From IMG/VR virus record IMGVR_UViG_3300035698_028364, positions 1 through 27,027 of that record: a stretch of DNA of 27,027 bases, one strand, 5' to 3'. Source of the DNA: a virus. Of the stretch, positions 6,872-13,513 are shown piece after piece. The notes under the pieces are model-generated. The model saw only the letters and a program-made list of their open reading frames with translations. It made no database searches and was not told the DNA's origin. Numbering within the stretch: position 1 is the first letter of the stretch; each line of letters starts with the position of its first letter. Position numbers and translations under genes: made by a program.

Positions 6872-6904
6872 TTATAACATTCATTTGTTAAACCTTATTT
6901 GCAA
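6872..6904 (+). promoter_or_regulatory. Phage promoter motif before the 168-aa gene
   Basis: TTGTTAA at 6885-6891 is followed after 7 bp by TTGCAA at 6899-6904, with CTTATTTG as the -7 element. The upstream block is a weaker match (TTATAACATT). The ATG at 6907 is only two bases after the motif, so the mRNA would be leaderless or nearly so. Confidence 0.7.
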
Positions 6905-6906
6905 CA

Positions 6907-7413
6907 ATGATTTTTAAGCTATTCAACGATGAATGGAGAATAGGACATGACCAGATTAGTGGTCATTTTGAGTATAACCAGGCACTGTACCGCAACAAGA
7001 TAGAGAAGGATCGCATTGCATACGAGGCACTAGGGGAACTCATCACCGAATACACGGAGAAGCACTCACGAAAAGTCATGTATTTAAACCTACTCCAGTC
7101 ACAATTATTGATTTCCTCAGTACTTGAAAAGTACGATGAGAAGGCAAGGATCTTAAAGGAGATCCAATTAAAGATGGTCCCAGACCACGATTTGAAATGT
7201 AAAAGTTGTCTCTTCGTATCAAAGATAAGAGATGCCATGGACGATCTGGAAGATGACGGAACTAGTGCAGATATCGCAACAGTTCGAAAAGAGATGAAAG
7301 TGAAGGTATACTTAGAAGAATACCCCATGGTACCGAAAGATTGTTTTAATGTACCTGACGAAAACATCCCACCAGAATTATTATCAATCCTAAAAAAGGC
7401 TAAAAGTGCATAA
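6907..7413 (+). CDS. Hypothetical protein, 168 aa
   Basis: This is a helix-rich soluble protein. Residues 25-95 look like an antiparallel helical pair with regular Leu, Ile, Glu and Lys, followed by one CKSCLF pair of cysteines (around residues 98-103) and an acidic loop. A single CxxC is not enough to claim zinc binding. Its last bases overlap the start of the phosphoesterase gene (7406-7413), so the two are co-translated and may work together. I recognise no family. Confidence 0.65.
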   Translation: MIFKLFNDEWRIGHDQISGHFEYNQALYRNKIEKDRIAYEALGELITEYTEKHSRKVMYLNLLQSQLLISSVLEKYDEKARILKEIQLKMVPDHDLKCKSCLFVSKIRDAMDDLEDDGTSADIATVRKEMKVKVYLEEYPMVPKDCFNVPDENIPPELLSILKKAKSA

Positions 7414-8164
7414 AAAATACGTGGTCATTTTCGACCCGCATATACCTGCACATAACAGGACTTTAATGTCGGCATTATTGACCTACATTTACCTGAACAG
7501 GGACGAGATCTCTGGGATTATATTAGGCGGGGACTTTATCGATGTGAAAGCATTGTCGTTCCATGACCTAGGATTAACAAAAGATATAGAGCTGGGAGAA
7601 GAGTATGAAAGTACAGGCACGGTATTAGATGCTATAGATCAGGCACTAGGAGATCCCACAGGAGTTGTAAAAGACAAGAGCTTCCTTTTTGGGAACCATG
7701 AAGACCGCTTCAAGAGATTTATCTCCAAACACAATAATGATAAATTTGGATCTGCACTAATCAATATTGAAGAAGGGTTAAATCTGGTAAAACGTGGATA
7801 TAAGGTAAAAGATGATTGGAAGGAAGACTTCTTCCAACTAGGGAATTACCAGGTATGGCATGGCACCTACACTCCTAAATACGCATATAATAAACATGCG
7901 GAAATGTACGGGGAGAATATTCTGTTTGGGCATACTCATAGATATAACTCAGGTTTCATATTTGGGGTCACGGCCATTAACTGTGGATGGATGGGTGATA
8001 GAGATCACCCTTTCTTTAGCTATATGCCATTTTCACAACGCAAGCAATGGGTTAATGCCATTACTACTGTAGATGTAGTAGATGGGATAGCTTTCCCAAA
8101 TGTCCATTTCTGGAACGAGGATCTAAAGAAGGTAGTCATAGACGGAAAGATATACAAAGGATGA
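7406..8164 (+). CDS. Calcineurin-like metallophosphoesterase
   Basis: All core motifs of the two-metal phosphoesterase fold are visible: Asp10-Pro-His12, GGDFID with Asp43, GNHED with Asn97 and His98, His152, and GHTH at 175-178. These residues bind two divalent metals and hydrolyse phosphomonoesters or phosphodiesters. The natural substrate cannot be read from sequence; phage members act on nucleotides, nucleic acid ends or signalling molecules. The length of 252 residues is usual. The start is a GTG at 7406 inside the end of the preceding gene. A strong terminator follows at 8196, so the two-gene operon 6907-8164 ends here. Confidence 0.85.
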   Translation: MHKKYVVIFDPHIPAHNRTLMSALLTYIYLNRDEISGIILGGDFIDVKALSFHDLGLTKDIELGEEYESTGTVLDAIDQALGDPTGVVKDKSFLFGNHEDRFKRFISKHNNDKFGSALINIEEGLNLVKRGYKVKDDWKEDFFQLGNYQVWHGTYTPKYAYNKHAEMYGENILFGHTHRYNSGFIFGVTAINCGWMGDRDHPFFSYMPFSQRKQWVNAITTVDVVDGIAFPNVHFWNEDLKKVVIDGKIYKG

Positions 8165-8195
8165 GTTGAATTGTTTATTGGATATATGATAGAGT

Positions 8196-8225
8196 CCACC
8201 CTAATAAGGTGGCCTTTGTTTTTAC
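8196..8225 (+). terminator. Rho-independent terminator
   Basis: CCACC and GGTGG (8196-8200 and 8208-8212) form a perfect 5-bp stem around a 7-base loop, followed by CCTTTGTTTTT. It ends the phosphoesterase operon and overlaps the 3' end of the convergent secreted-protein gene. Confidence 0.8.
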
Positions 8226-8632
8226 ACATCGTATATCTCTATAAATACAGCTCCATACGTATCAGAGCTCTGATCTATAACACCAAACTCAGATATCACA
8301 ACCTTTCCAGAATCCTTGTAAAATATCAAGTTTAAAAGCACGCCTTCAAATACTGCATCTATGATTGTCATAGATTCACCTTCATCTGTTTTCTTAACTT
8401 CCATAGACTCGTAAGGCAATCTATATATTTCAATTATCACACCATCCATAATTTCATTTTGATATAGTAATTTCATATCGTAATCGATGTTCCATCTGAT
8501 GGTTTTGTCCTCGATCTCATTACGATCATTTCCTACCTGTATGGTAGTTTTCTTGTGTGTTTCTCCAAGTAACCACTGTGCCTGGGCATAGGTTACTGTC
8601 AATATTAGGGCACATAATATAAATAGCTTCAT
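8222..8632 (-). CDS. Secreted protein with signal peptide, 136 aa
   Basis: The N-terminus is a clear Sec signal peptide: MKLF, a hydrophobic core of about 12 residues, then AQAQW, with likely cleavage after the second Ala of AQA. This Ala-Gln-Ala/Gln pattern is common in Bacteroidota. The mature part of about 117 residues is beta-rich, with strands such as IRWNIDYD and VIIEIYRL, and has no Lys/Arg-rich or metal-binding motif. It is expressed alone, antisense to its neighbours, with a host-type -7 element just upstream (8638-8645). A cargo gene active in the infected or lysogen-like host is the natural inference, for example surface modification or superinfection exclusion. The family is not recognised. 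Confidence 0.75.
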   Translation of the reverse strand: MKLFILCALILTVTYAQAQWLLGETHKKTTIQVGNDRNEIEDKTIRWNIDYDMKLLYQNEIMDGVIIEIYRLPYESMEVKKTDEGESMTIIDAVFEGVLLNLIFYKDSGKVVISEFGVIDQSSDTYGAVFIEIYDV

Positions 8633-8637
8633 GCCTA

Positions 8638-8645
8638 CAAAGATA
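8638..8645 (-). promoter_or_regulatory. Host-type -7 element upstream of the secreted-protein gene
   Basis: Read leftward the sequence is TATCTTTG, a full match to the Bacteroidota -7 consensus TAnnTTTG, ending 5 bp before the start codon. No good TTG is seen at -33. The phage-specific GTTAA/TTGCAA blocks are missing, so this gene may use host transcription at any time. Confidence 0.5.
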
Positions 8646-8714
8646 AATTAAACTTTATTTAAATAATTATAAAATAAATATAGAAAGTACATGAGACTTA
8701 TAAAGTCCTAGATG

Positions 8715-8785
8715 CTACCCCGAGACTCAAACTCTGAATCTTCAGGATCAAAACCGGACGTGTTAATCAATTCCACCAGAGGGAA
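8715..8785 (-). tRNA. Degenerate tRNA-Gln(UUG)-like sequence
   Basis: The anticodon loop TTTTGAT (anticodon UUG), the D arm (GTG with CAC) and a T loop (TTTGAGT) are present. The T stem is about 3 nt too short on its 3' side and the acceptor arms pair poorly (TTCCCTC against CGGGGTA, two mismatches and a G-T pair). It is probably a decaying gene, last in the leftward tRNA cluster. Confidence 0.5.
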
Positions 8786-8817
8786 ATAATGTTGGCTATC
8801 TTATACATTAAGCAGGG

Positions 8818-8899
8818 TGTCGGACGGGACTCGAACCCCACCCGATTAAACGAGACCTGGTTTTCAAGACCAGTGGCTGCCCATCGCAGCTCCTTAATT
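8818..8899 (-). tRNA. Degenerate tRNA-Ser(UGA)-like sequence
   Basis: The anticodon arm is perfect (CTGGT, loop CTTGAAA, ACCAG; anticodon UGA). A long variable arm typical of Ser is present (CTCG with CGGG), as are a D stem (GCTG with CAGC) and a T loop (TTCGAGT). The 3' acceptor GTCCGAC has no matching 5' arm: the bases at the expected position are AT-rich. The T stem lacks about 2 nt. This is most likely a pseudo-tRNA. Confidence 0.5.
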
Positions 8900-8911
8900 C
8901 TCCAGTATTTT

Positions 8912-8980
8912 GAGGTTCCGGTCGGATTCGAACCTTCAGGCAGAGGTTTTACAGACCTGACCATACCCTGAATTGTTACC
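8912..8980 (-). tRNA. Degenerate tRNA-Tyr(GUA)-like sequence
   Basis: An anticodon arm CAGGT, loop CTGTAAA, ACCTC (anticodon GUA, one mismatch) and a normal T loop TTCGAAT are visible. The D arm is shortened, the T stem is mismatched, and the 3' acceptor CGGAACC has no partner at the 5' end. It is probably non-functional. Confidence 0.45.
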
Positions 8981-8988
8981 AATAAAAG

Positions 8989-9064
8989 CGGTCCCTATGG
9001 AATTCGAATCTATCTGAATTCCTGCGTGACAGGCAGGAGGCCACACCAAGCAGCCCAAGAGACC
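8989..9064 (-). tRNA. tRNA-Asp(GUC)
   Basis: This is an intact cloverleaf. The acceptor GGTCTCT pairs with AGGGACC (one G-T pair), the anticodon arm CCTGC, loop CTGTCAC, GCAGG is perfect (anticodon GUC), the discriminator is G, and the T arm has one mismatch. Confidence 0.85.
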
Positions 9065-9067
9065 ATG

Positions 9068-9141
9068 TAGCGGGGGCCGGATTCGAACCAGCGACCTTCG
9101 GGTTATGAGCCCGGTGTCCTAAGCCCCTAGACCACCCCGCT
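9068..9141 (-). tRNA. tRNA-Met(CAU)
   Basis: The acceptor AGCGGGG pairs perfectly with CCCCGCT, the D stem GTCT pairs with GGAC, and the T stem GCTGG pairs with CCGGC (one G-T). The anticodon loop is CTCATAA. Three G-C pairs next to the loop (GGG/CCC) resemble initiator tRNA, but the paired A1-U72 and the Y11-R24 pair are elongator-like. An Ile2 (lysidine) identity cannot be excluded from the gene alone. Confidence 0.88.
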
Positions 9142-9150
9142 ATTTATTAT

Positions 9151-9226
9151 GTTGTCATGGTAGGATTTGAACCTACGGCCAGCACCTTATCAGGGTGATA
9201 CTCTGCCAGGCTGAGTTACACGACAA
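9151..9226 (-). tRNA. tRNA-Ile(GAU)
   Basis: The acceptor TTGTCGT pairs with ATGACAA (one G-T pair). The anticodon loop is CTGATAA (anticodon GAU), the D stem is CTC with GAG, and the T loop is TTCAAAT. It looks intact. Confidence 0.85.
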
Positions 9227-9268
9227 TGTATTATGTCTTAAATATTGCCAACATTTGTGACAAACCTG

Positions 9269-9340
9269 CGCTCCCTGAAGGACTTGAACCTCCGGCCTTA
9301 TGCTTAACAGGCATTTGCTCTACCACTGAGCTAAAGGAGC
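9269..9340 (-). tRNA. tRNA-Asn(GUU)
   Basis: The acceptor GCTCCTT pairs with AGGGAGC (one G-T pair), the discriminator is G, the anticodon loop is CTGTTAA (anticodon GUU), the D arm is GCTC with GAGC, and the T loop is TTCAAGT. The outermost anticodon-stem pair is mismatched. Confidence 0.85.
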
Positions 9341-9343
9341 ATG

Positions 9344-9417
9344 AGCCAAAGGCAGGATTTGAACCCGCGACAATCTCATTACAAGTGAGGCGTTCTGGCC
9401 AACTGAACTACTCTGGC
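9344..9417 (-). tRNA. tRNA-Thr(UGU)
   Basis: The acceptor GCCAGAG pairs with CTTTGGC (one G-T pair). The anticodon arm is CCTCA, loop CTTGTAA, TGAGA (anticodon UGU), and the T loop is TTCAAAT. It lies 3 bp from tRNA-Asn, consistent with a common precursor. Confidence 0.87.
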
Positions 9418-9473
9418 TTAGTACTATTTTGTGATAAGTATCGCTTTTCAATACTTTTCGCTAATTTTTACTG

Positions 9474-9545
9474 TAATGGGTATGGGAGTCGAACCCCTGT
9501 ATTTGGGCTGAAAACCCAACGTCATGGCCACCAGACGGATCCACC
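9474..9545 (-). tRNA. tRNA-Glu(UUC)
   Basis: The anticodon arm is perfect (TTGGG, loop TTTTCAG, CCCAA; anticodon UUC), the D stem GTC/GAC is typical of Glu, and the T loop is TTCGACT. The acceptor stem is weak (GGTGGAT against ACCCATT, with two G-T pairs and one mismatch), so function is likely but not certain. It is the first tRNA of the leftward cluster, 56 bp from tRNA-Thr. Confidence 0.72.
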
Positions 9546-9551
9546 GTAAAG

Positions 9552-9580
9552 CAAAAAAGCCTCATATTTCTACGAGGCTT
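9552..9580 (-). terminator. Leftward terminator just upstream of the tRNA cluster
   Basis: Read leftward, AAGCCTC pairs with GAGGCTT around a 10-base loop and the stem runs into TTTTTTGC. It faces the same way as the tRNA genes and lies 7 bp before tRNA-Glu, so it must end a short leftward transcript arising in 9581-9825 or act as an attenuator of the tRNA operon. Confidence 0.72.
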
Positions 9581-9605
9581 CTGATTTATGAGTTATTTGT
9601 TGTTT

Positions 9606-9686
9606 TTACATCAAATCTGAATCAAGAAAACCTCGCATATATGTGCCACTGTCAACTCCTTCCTTGGAATTCACCGACCACGTCAT
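9606..9686 (-). CDS. Possible 26-aa peptide
   Basis: The frame from the ATG at 9684-9686 to the TAA at 9606-9608 encodes 26 residues of balanced composition (Met, Ser, Gly, Asp, aromatic). The leftward terminator at 9552-9580 follows 25 bp after the stop, so a short transcript carrying this peptide would explain that terminator. There is no recognised family and no strong promoter. The rest of the 9581-9825 spacer shows only the rightward terminase promoter. Confidence 0.25.
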   Translation of the reverse strand: MTWSVNSKEGVDSGTYMRGFLDSDLM

Positions 9687-9793
9687 CGCGGCACAAATGC
9701 TTATATTTTCTCGATATATTTGCTTCATTACAAATTTAGTTCTTTAACATATACTGAATTAATGAATTAAGGTTTAGAAATTAGGCAATTATT

Positions 9794-9826
9794 TTGTATA
9801 TTATTTTTGTTAACACTAATGTGCAA
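9794..9826 (+). promoter_or_regulatory. Phage promoter motif before the terminase gene
   Basis: TTGTATATT (9794-9802), TTGTTAA (9807-9813) and GTGCAA (9821-9826) occur with the same spacing as the other copies. The last block is one base off the consensus. The motif runs into the terminase ATG at 9826, so either the message is leaderless or translation begins at a later Met. Confidence 0.7.
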
Positions 9827-12096
9827 TGTCTGATGAATCAATAAAACCCGATAAGAAACGGAAAGACGGGTATAGATTAATACAAAAAAACAGGGAGTGG
9901 CATAAGAAAACAGGGATACCTACGCTTGAGTCCGTCATGGAAATGAACAAGCATCAGTGGGGATTATCTGGGTACAAGCCCTTATCTGAAAGATTTAATC
10001 CGGATTGGTTTAGATCTGCCGCACTTGATCAGAGCCGTAACGGAGGTAAATATACCAAAGCTCCATATGGCTCTAAAGCGTATAGAGAATACTGGGATGC
10101 CCAATATGATCGATGTAAGAAAGGGTACAGGACCCATGGATTCTTTTGTCCTGGAGACCTATACTTCTTTCTCAATTTTTATGTACTTCCAGTTCCTGTA
10201 GAGGACCCTATCACAGGAGAAATAGATAGATTAATGGGTCACCCCTTATTCTGGGAAGTACACTACTTGTTTGCGCACTATGTTGAATGGGGACGTAAAA
10301 ATAAAAGTGACGGGGTATGTCTAAAACCCCGTGGTGTGGGATGGTCTGAATATGTGGCCAGTATGGGCTGTAATATGTACACCACTCGTAAGGGTTCTGT
10401 GACCTCCTTCCTGGCATCTAATGAAGATTATCTACTTAAGGATGGTATCATGTCCAAAGCATGGCGCTGCCTGGACTATCTGAACGAAGAGACCCAGCGA
10501 GGTATGAAGAAACTTCGTCAAAAGCAGGATGCCAAATTACATAAGAGAGCCTCCACAGTTAACGGAGAAGGTAACGAGATTGGATGGAAGTCCGAGGTCA
10601 TAGGAAAGATTGTAGACAGGCCAGATAAAGTAAGGGGTAACCGTACCAATTTGCTGGTATTTGAAGAGGCAGGGTCTTTCAAAAACTTCCTTAAATCTTT
10701 AGCGACCAGTCTGCCATTAGTGGATATTCAAGGAAAACGATTTGGCTATAGGATAGCTTTCGGAACTGGTGGAGATGAGTCCTCTAAAGGAGAAGCCATA
10801 GAAGGGTTGATGACATGTTTTTACAAACCGAAATCAAACCAGATGCTCCCATTCAGGCATAACTTCGTAGAAGGATTTGTAGAATCTGTAGAGACCGGGT
10901 TCTTCTTCCCTGCCTACTGTTGTTACATGGATTTCATGAATCATCAGGGAGTCACGGATTATGAAAAAGCTTATAATTACTTTCAAGGAGAGCGCAAGAT
11001 GCGGGAAGATGAAGGGGATATAGATGGGCTTAGGCACTATAAAGCAGAATATCCATTCTTCCCAGAAGAAGCATTCGCTAAATCCGGTACCAATATATTC
11101 AATACAATAAAGGCTGCCAACCAGATGGTCAAGCTAAAATCTGATCCAAATTTCCCAAAACCAATGCGTGGGGAACTTCAGTGGATTTATAAAAAAGGGA
11201 CAAGTAAAATAGTAGGGGTTGATTTCATAGAAACAGTGAACGGAAAATTACTGCTCATGGAAAAACCTGAACGTGATGCTATGGACTTTAAGTATAAGAA
11301 CTTATATGTTGGTGGCATTGACTCAATTGATTTTGGATCTGGTAATTCCCTTGTTGGTAAAGATGGGTCAAAATTCTGTGCGGTTATAAAGAAGAGGTTC
11401 CTACACGCCGAGAAAACGGGGAATATATACGTAGCCCTGTATTTAGATCGTCCTTCGGATGAGCGAGAAGCTTACGATATGGCAATGAAAATGTCCGTAT
11501 ACTTCAATTGTAAATTCAATGTAGAGCGTACACGTAAGGAAGTCATCTCACATTTTAGGCACCATGGGTTGCTTAGATATATGTCCAAACAACCTAGTAT
11601 TATAGGAAGCAATATAAACCCAAATGCTACCAAGACAGATAATGCATATGGTACACCTATTGATGGAACTGGAAAGATAATCGTGCATTATCTAAATAAG
11701 ATCAAGGACTATGTACAGGACTATAGTGAATTGATCTATTTCGAGGATATGATCAAGGAGATAATAAACTATGCATACGAAAGAAAACGAGCATTTGATA
11801 TAATAGTAGCAATGGGAATGGCCGAGATGTTAGATGAAGATATGGATGCTAGAGGTACAACGGCAAATAGCGAGAAGCCGGTAACAACCCATATGAAACT
11901 GATTGGGTACTACATGGATCCTTCGACCGGGTATAAGAAATATGGCCCTATTCCGGACGATGTATTAACTACTCGTAAGACGGCACAGCAGATGTATAGC
12001 GATCTTGGTATGGAGCATGAAGTAGATGAATCGCCATTGAATTGGATTGATACAAGTGATGAAGCCCATGGAAAGCTTGTTTTTGAATTACAATAA
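9826..12096 (+). CDS. terL: Terminase large subunit (packaging ATPase and nuclease)
   Basis: This is the motor ATPase that cuts concatemeric phage DNA and pumps it through the portal. The Walker A-like motif LKPRGVGWS lies at residues 166-174 (Lys167 and Arg169 with the Gly-Val-Gly loop) and the Walker B LLVFEEAG at 276-283, with the catalytic Glu pair 280/281. The RNase H-like nuclease domain begins with GGIDSIDFG at about 496-504 (Asp499, Asp502). At 756 residues it is longer than most terminases but fits crAss-like phages. The ATG at 9826 overlaps the promoter motif, so a start at Met38 or Met40 should be considered. The gene is followed by a tandem GroES gene with its own promoter, and is separated from the portal by the plasmid-type replicon. 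Confidence 0.93.
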   Translation: MSDESIKPDKKRKDGYRLIQKNREWHKKTGIPTLESVMEMNKHQWGLSGYKPLSERFNPDWFRSAALDQSRNGGKYTKAPYGSKAYREYWDAQYDRCKKGYRTHGFFCPGDLYFFLNFYVLPVPVEDPITGEIDRLMGHPLFWEVHYLFAHYVEWGRKNKSDGVCLKPRGVGWSEYVASMGCNMYTTRKGSVTSFLASNEDYLLKDGIMSKAWRCLDYLNEETQRGMKKLRQKQDAKLHKRASTVNGEGNEIGWKSEVIGKIVDRPDKVRGNRTNLLVFEEAGSFKNFLKSLATSLPLVDIQGKRFGYRIAFGTGGDESSKGEAIEGLMTCFYKPKSNQMLPFRHNFVEGFVESVETGFFFPAYCCYMDFMNHQGVTDYEKAYNYFQGERKMREDEGDIDGLRHYKAEYPFFPEEAFAKSGTNIFNTIKAANQMVKLKSDPNFPKPMRGELQWIYKKGTSKIVGVDFIETVNGKLLLMEKPERDAMDFKYKNLYVGGIDSIDFGSGNSLVGKDGSKFCAVIKKRFLHAEKTGNIYVALYLDRPSDEREAYDMAMKMSVYFNCKFNVERTRKEVISHFRHHGLLRYMSKQPSIIGSNINPNATKTDNAYGTPIDGTGKIIVHYLNKIKDYVQDYSELIYFEDMIKEIINYAYERKRAFDIIVAMGMAEMLDEDMDARGTTANSEKPVTTHMKLIGYYMDPSTGYKKYGPIPDDVLTTRKTAQQMYSDLGMEHEVDESPLNWIDTSDEAHGKLVFELQ

Positions 12097-12129
12097 TTGT
12101 ATATTGCCCTTGTTAAGACACACTTGCAA
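12097..12129 (+). promoter_or_regulatory. Phage promoter motif before the GroES-like gene
   Basis: This is a full 33-bp match: TTGTATATT, 4 bp, TTGTTAA, 7 bp, TTGCAA. It starts at the base after the terminase stop codon and ends 8 bp before the start of the GroES-like gene. Confidence 0.78.
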
Positions 12130-12137
12130 AATGAAAT

Positions 12138-12779
12138 ATGTATAACAAACCTGAAGAAGTTAGTAAAATCAAACCAGTGCGCGATCTGATATCTGTTCGT
12201 GTACTCACGCCTGCAGATATAAAAACTCCATCCGGAATTATAGGTGTAAAACAGACAACAACAAAATGGCATGGTGATGAAATCTATGAAGGAGAAGTCC
12301 TGGAATTAAGTGATAAGGCCAAAAAGAACAGCATACTTAAACCGGGGGATATTATCCTATTCCATAGATTGCATGATGGCTATATACCTACCAGTGGGGA
12401 CCAGTACATCAAAATGGTGCCATGGTCTATGGCACTTGCCAAGAAGTTAAATGGCTTGGAGTTACTGAATGTTGAGAAATTACAACCACTTACGGAACGA
12501 ATTATTGTAGAACAAGATACATTACAGGATACAAAAAATGGCATCTATGTAGGCAATTCAAGAACGACCAGTATCTACGATTCAGATACAATGGGAGGTA
12601 GAGTGATTGGAATTGCAGATGATGTTGATGAAGATATTGTAGTTGGAGATCGTGTACGATGGGAAAACCATGCAGGTACCCAAATAGATGTACAGACCTT
12701 TGATGCATCTGGAAAGGCTGTTAAGAAGGATTATAGACTGATTATTATTCATGATGTTCTGGCAAAGTTACTGAGTTAA
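12138..12779 (+). CDS. Tandem GroES-like (Cpn10) co-chaperonin, two domains in one chain
   Basis: Two successive GroES-like units are visible. Unit 1 (about residues 12-103) opens with PVRDLISVRVL, has the mobile-loop pattern TPSGIIGVKQ, then EGEVLEL, KPGDIILF and a closing strand before WSMALAKK. Unit 2 (about residues 116-213) repeats this order: PLTERIIVEQ, mobile loop NGIYVG, GGRVIGIA, VVGDRVRW, LIIIHDVLAKL. GroES is about 97 residues, so each half is one full domain. GroES caps GroEL and helps proteins fold; phages such as T4 encode a replacement (gp31) for capsid folding. Both halves keep a Gly plus hydrophobic residues where GroES contacts GroEL. Two-domain Cpn10 is known from chloroplasts (Cpn20). 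It has its own phage promoter, beside the terminase gene. Assignment is from pattern only. Confidence 0.8.
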   Translation: MYNKPEEVSKIKPVRDLISVRVLTPADIKTPSGIIGVKQTTTKWHGDEIYEGEVLELSDKAKKNSILKPGDIILFHRLHDGYIPTSGDQYIKMVPWSMALAKKLNGLELLNVEKLQPLTERIIVEQDTLQDTKNGIYVGNSRTTSIYDSDTMGGRVIGIADDVDEDIVVGDRVRWENHAGTQIDVQTFDASGKAVKKDYRLIIIHDVLAKLLS

Positions 12780-12803
12780 CTTACAAATCCACCAATTTTG
12801 AAA

Positions 12804-13062
12804 ATGATTATGAAGATTTTTAAAAAGCTAAGCATCTACGATGAAAGTATAAAAACGATTGCATCGGATAACACTACCGCCTTACAAATGGAAAATATCA
12901 CAGAAAGAGAAAGAGATAAATTCGCAATAGAATTTGGGGATTGGGTAAGTAACACAGAAAGTAAGTGTTTGGTCTAAAAATGGAGAATATAGTGGATTGT
13001 TTACAATGGACAATGAGCAATTACTTGATAAGTACAAACAAGTGTTAGCAGCTGAGCAATAA
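12804..13062 (+). pseudogene. Frameshifted small gene
   Basis: A frame from the ATG at 12804 runs for 57 codons (KIFKKLSIYDESI..., charged and protein-like) and stops at 12975-12977. A second frame, shifted by one base, continues with VWSKNGEYSGLFTMDNEQ and ends at the TAA at 13060-13062. The join lies around 12950-12965. Together they look like one protein of about 85 residues broken by a single indel. The family is not recognised. A real programmed frameshift is less likely, as no slippery heptamer stands out. Confidence 0.55.
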
Positions 13063-13064
13063 TT

Positions 13065-13271
13065 TTGAACCACTTACAAACGGAAAATAAATATAGTTTT
13101 ATAGATAGTGAGAAACGAGATTTTCTTAGAGATAAGAATGGTGAAGTAATAAGTATCCTTTGTGATACATGGTAAGATGCAGAAGATTAGCTTTTGTCAG
13201 AAGGCTAAAAATATGGATGGACAAATACTGGTGTGCATTATTACGATTGGTCAGGGGAATTTCCTGATTGA
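13065..13271 (+). pseudogene. Decayed gene with three in-frame stops
   Basis: One frame runs from a TTG at 13065 to the TGA at 13269-13271. Its codons are protein-like throughout (for example SFIDSEKRDFLRDKNGEV early and KYGWTNTGVHYYDWSGEF late). It is interrupted by TAA at codon 37, TAG at codon 42 and TAA at codon 48. No ATG is present at the expected start. Three nonsense changes in one frame argue for an old, unselected pseudogene. It borders the leftward plasmid-type replicon. Confidence 0.6.
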
Positions 13272-13279
13272 TGTAGATA

Positions 13280-13513
13280 TTATAATGGGTCAGGTCCCGT
13301 AAGATCGCCCATATCCATTCCTTCCAACCATTCCAGGTATCCCAATTTTGTTTTAAACATCCTTTTAGAGGTATCCATATCTGGAAACAAGTGTCGTTCC
13401 ATAGTATTTACTTCGTTGATCAATCTAACAAGATCCGGATCTAGTGTAGTAATAATAGACCCTGGCATTGATCTCTGTAAGTTCTTTAAATTAACATAAA
13501 AATAGTATCCCAT
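13280..13513 (-). CDS. Hypothetical protein coupled to rep, 77 aa
   Basis: This is a 77-residue acidic helical protein with a short hydrophobic N-terminal strand and an acidic, Gly/Pro-rich tail. It contains no recognised motif. Its ATG overlaps the stop codon of the replication initiator gene (TAATG on the minus strand), so it is translated with rep. Small genes in this position in plasmids can be copy-number or accessory replication factors, but nothing in its sequence shows that. It ends the leftward replicon next to the decayed genes at 12804-13271. Confidence 0.65.
   Translation of the reverse strand: MGYYFYVNLKNLQRSMPGSIITTLDPDLVRLINEVNTMERHLFPDMDTSKRMFKTKLGYLEWLEGMDMGDLTGPDPL

Noticed and set aside
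8767-9549. Open frames of 60-107 codons across the tRNA cluster, both strands
   Set aside because: They run through tRNA genes with conserved cloverleaf elements and have no coding character.
13065-13271. Stop-codon reassignment, as in some crAss-like phages, to explain the in-frame stops
   Set aside because: Both TAA and TAG interrupt this frame. Elsewhere in the window TAA, TAG and TGA all end genes with tight downstream starts, and no suppressor tRNA is present in the tRNA cluster.
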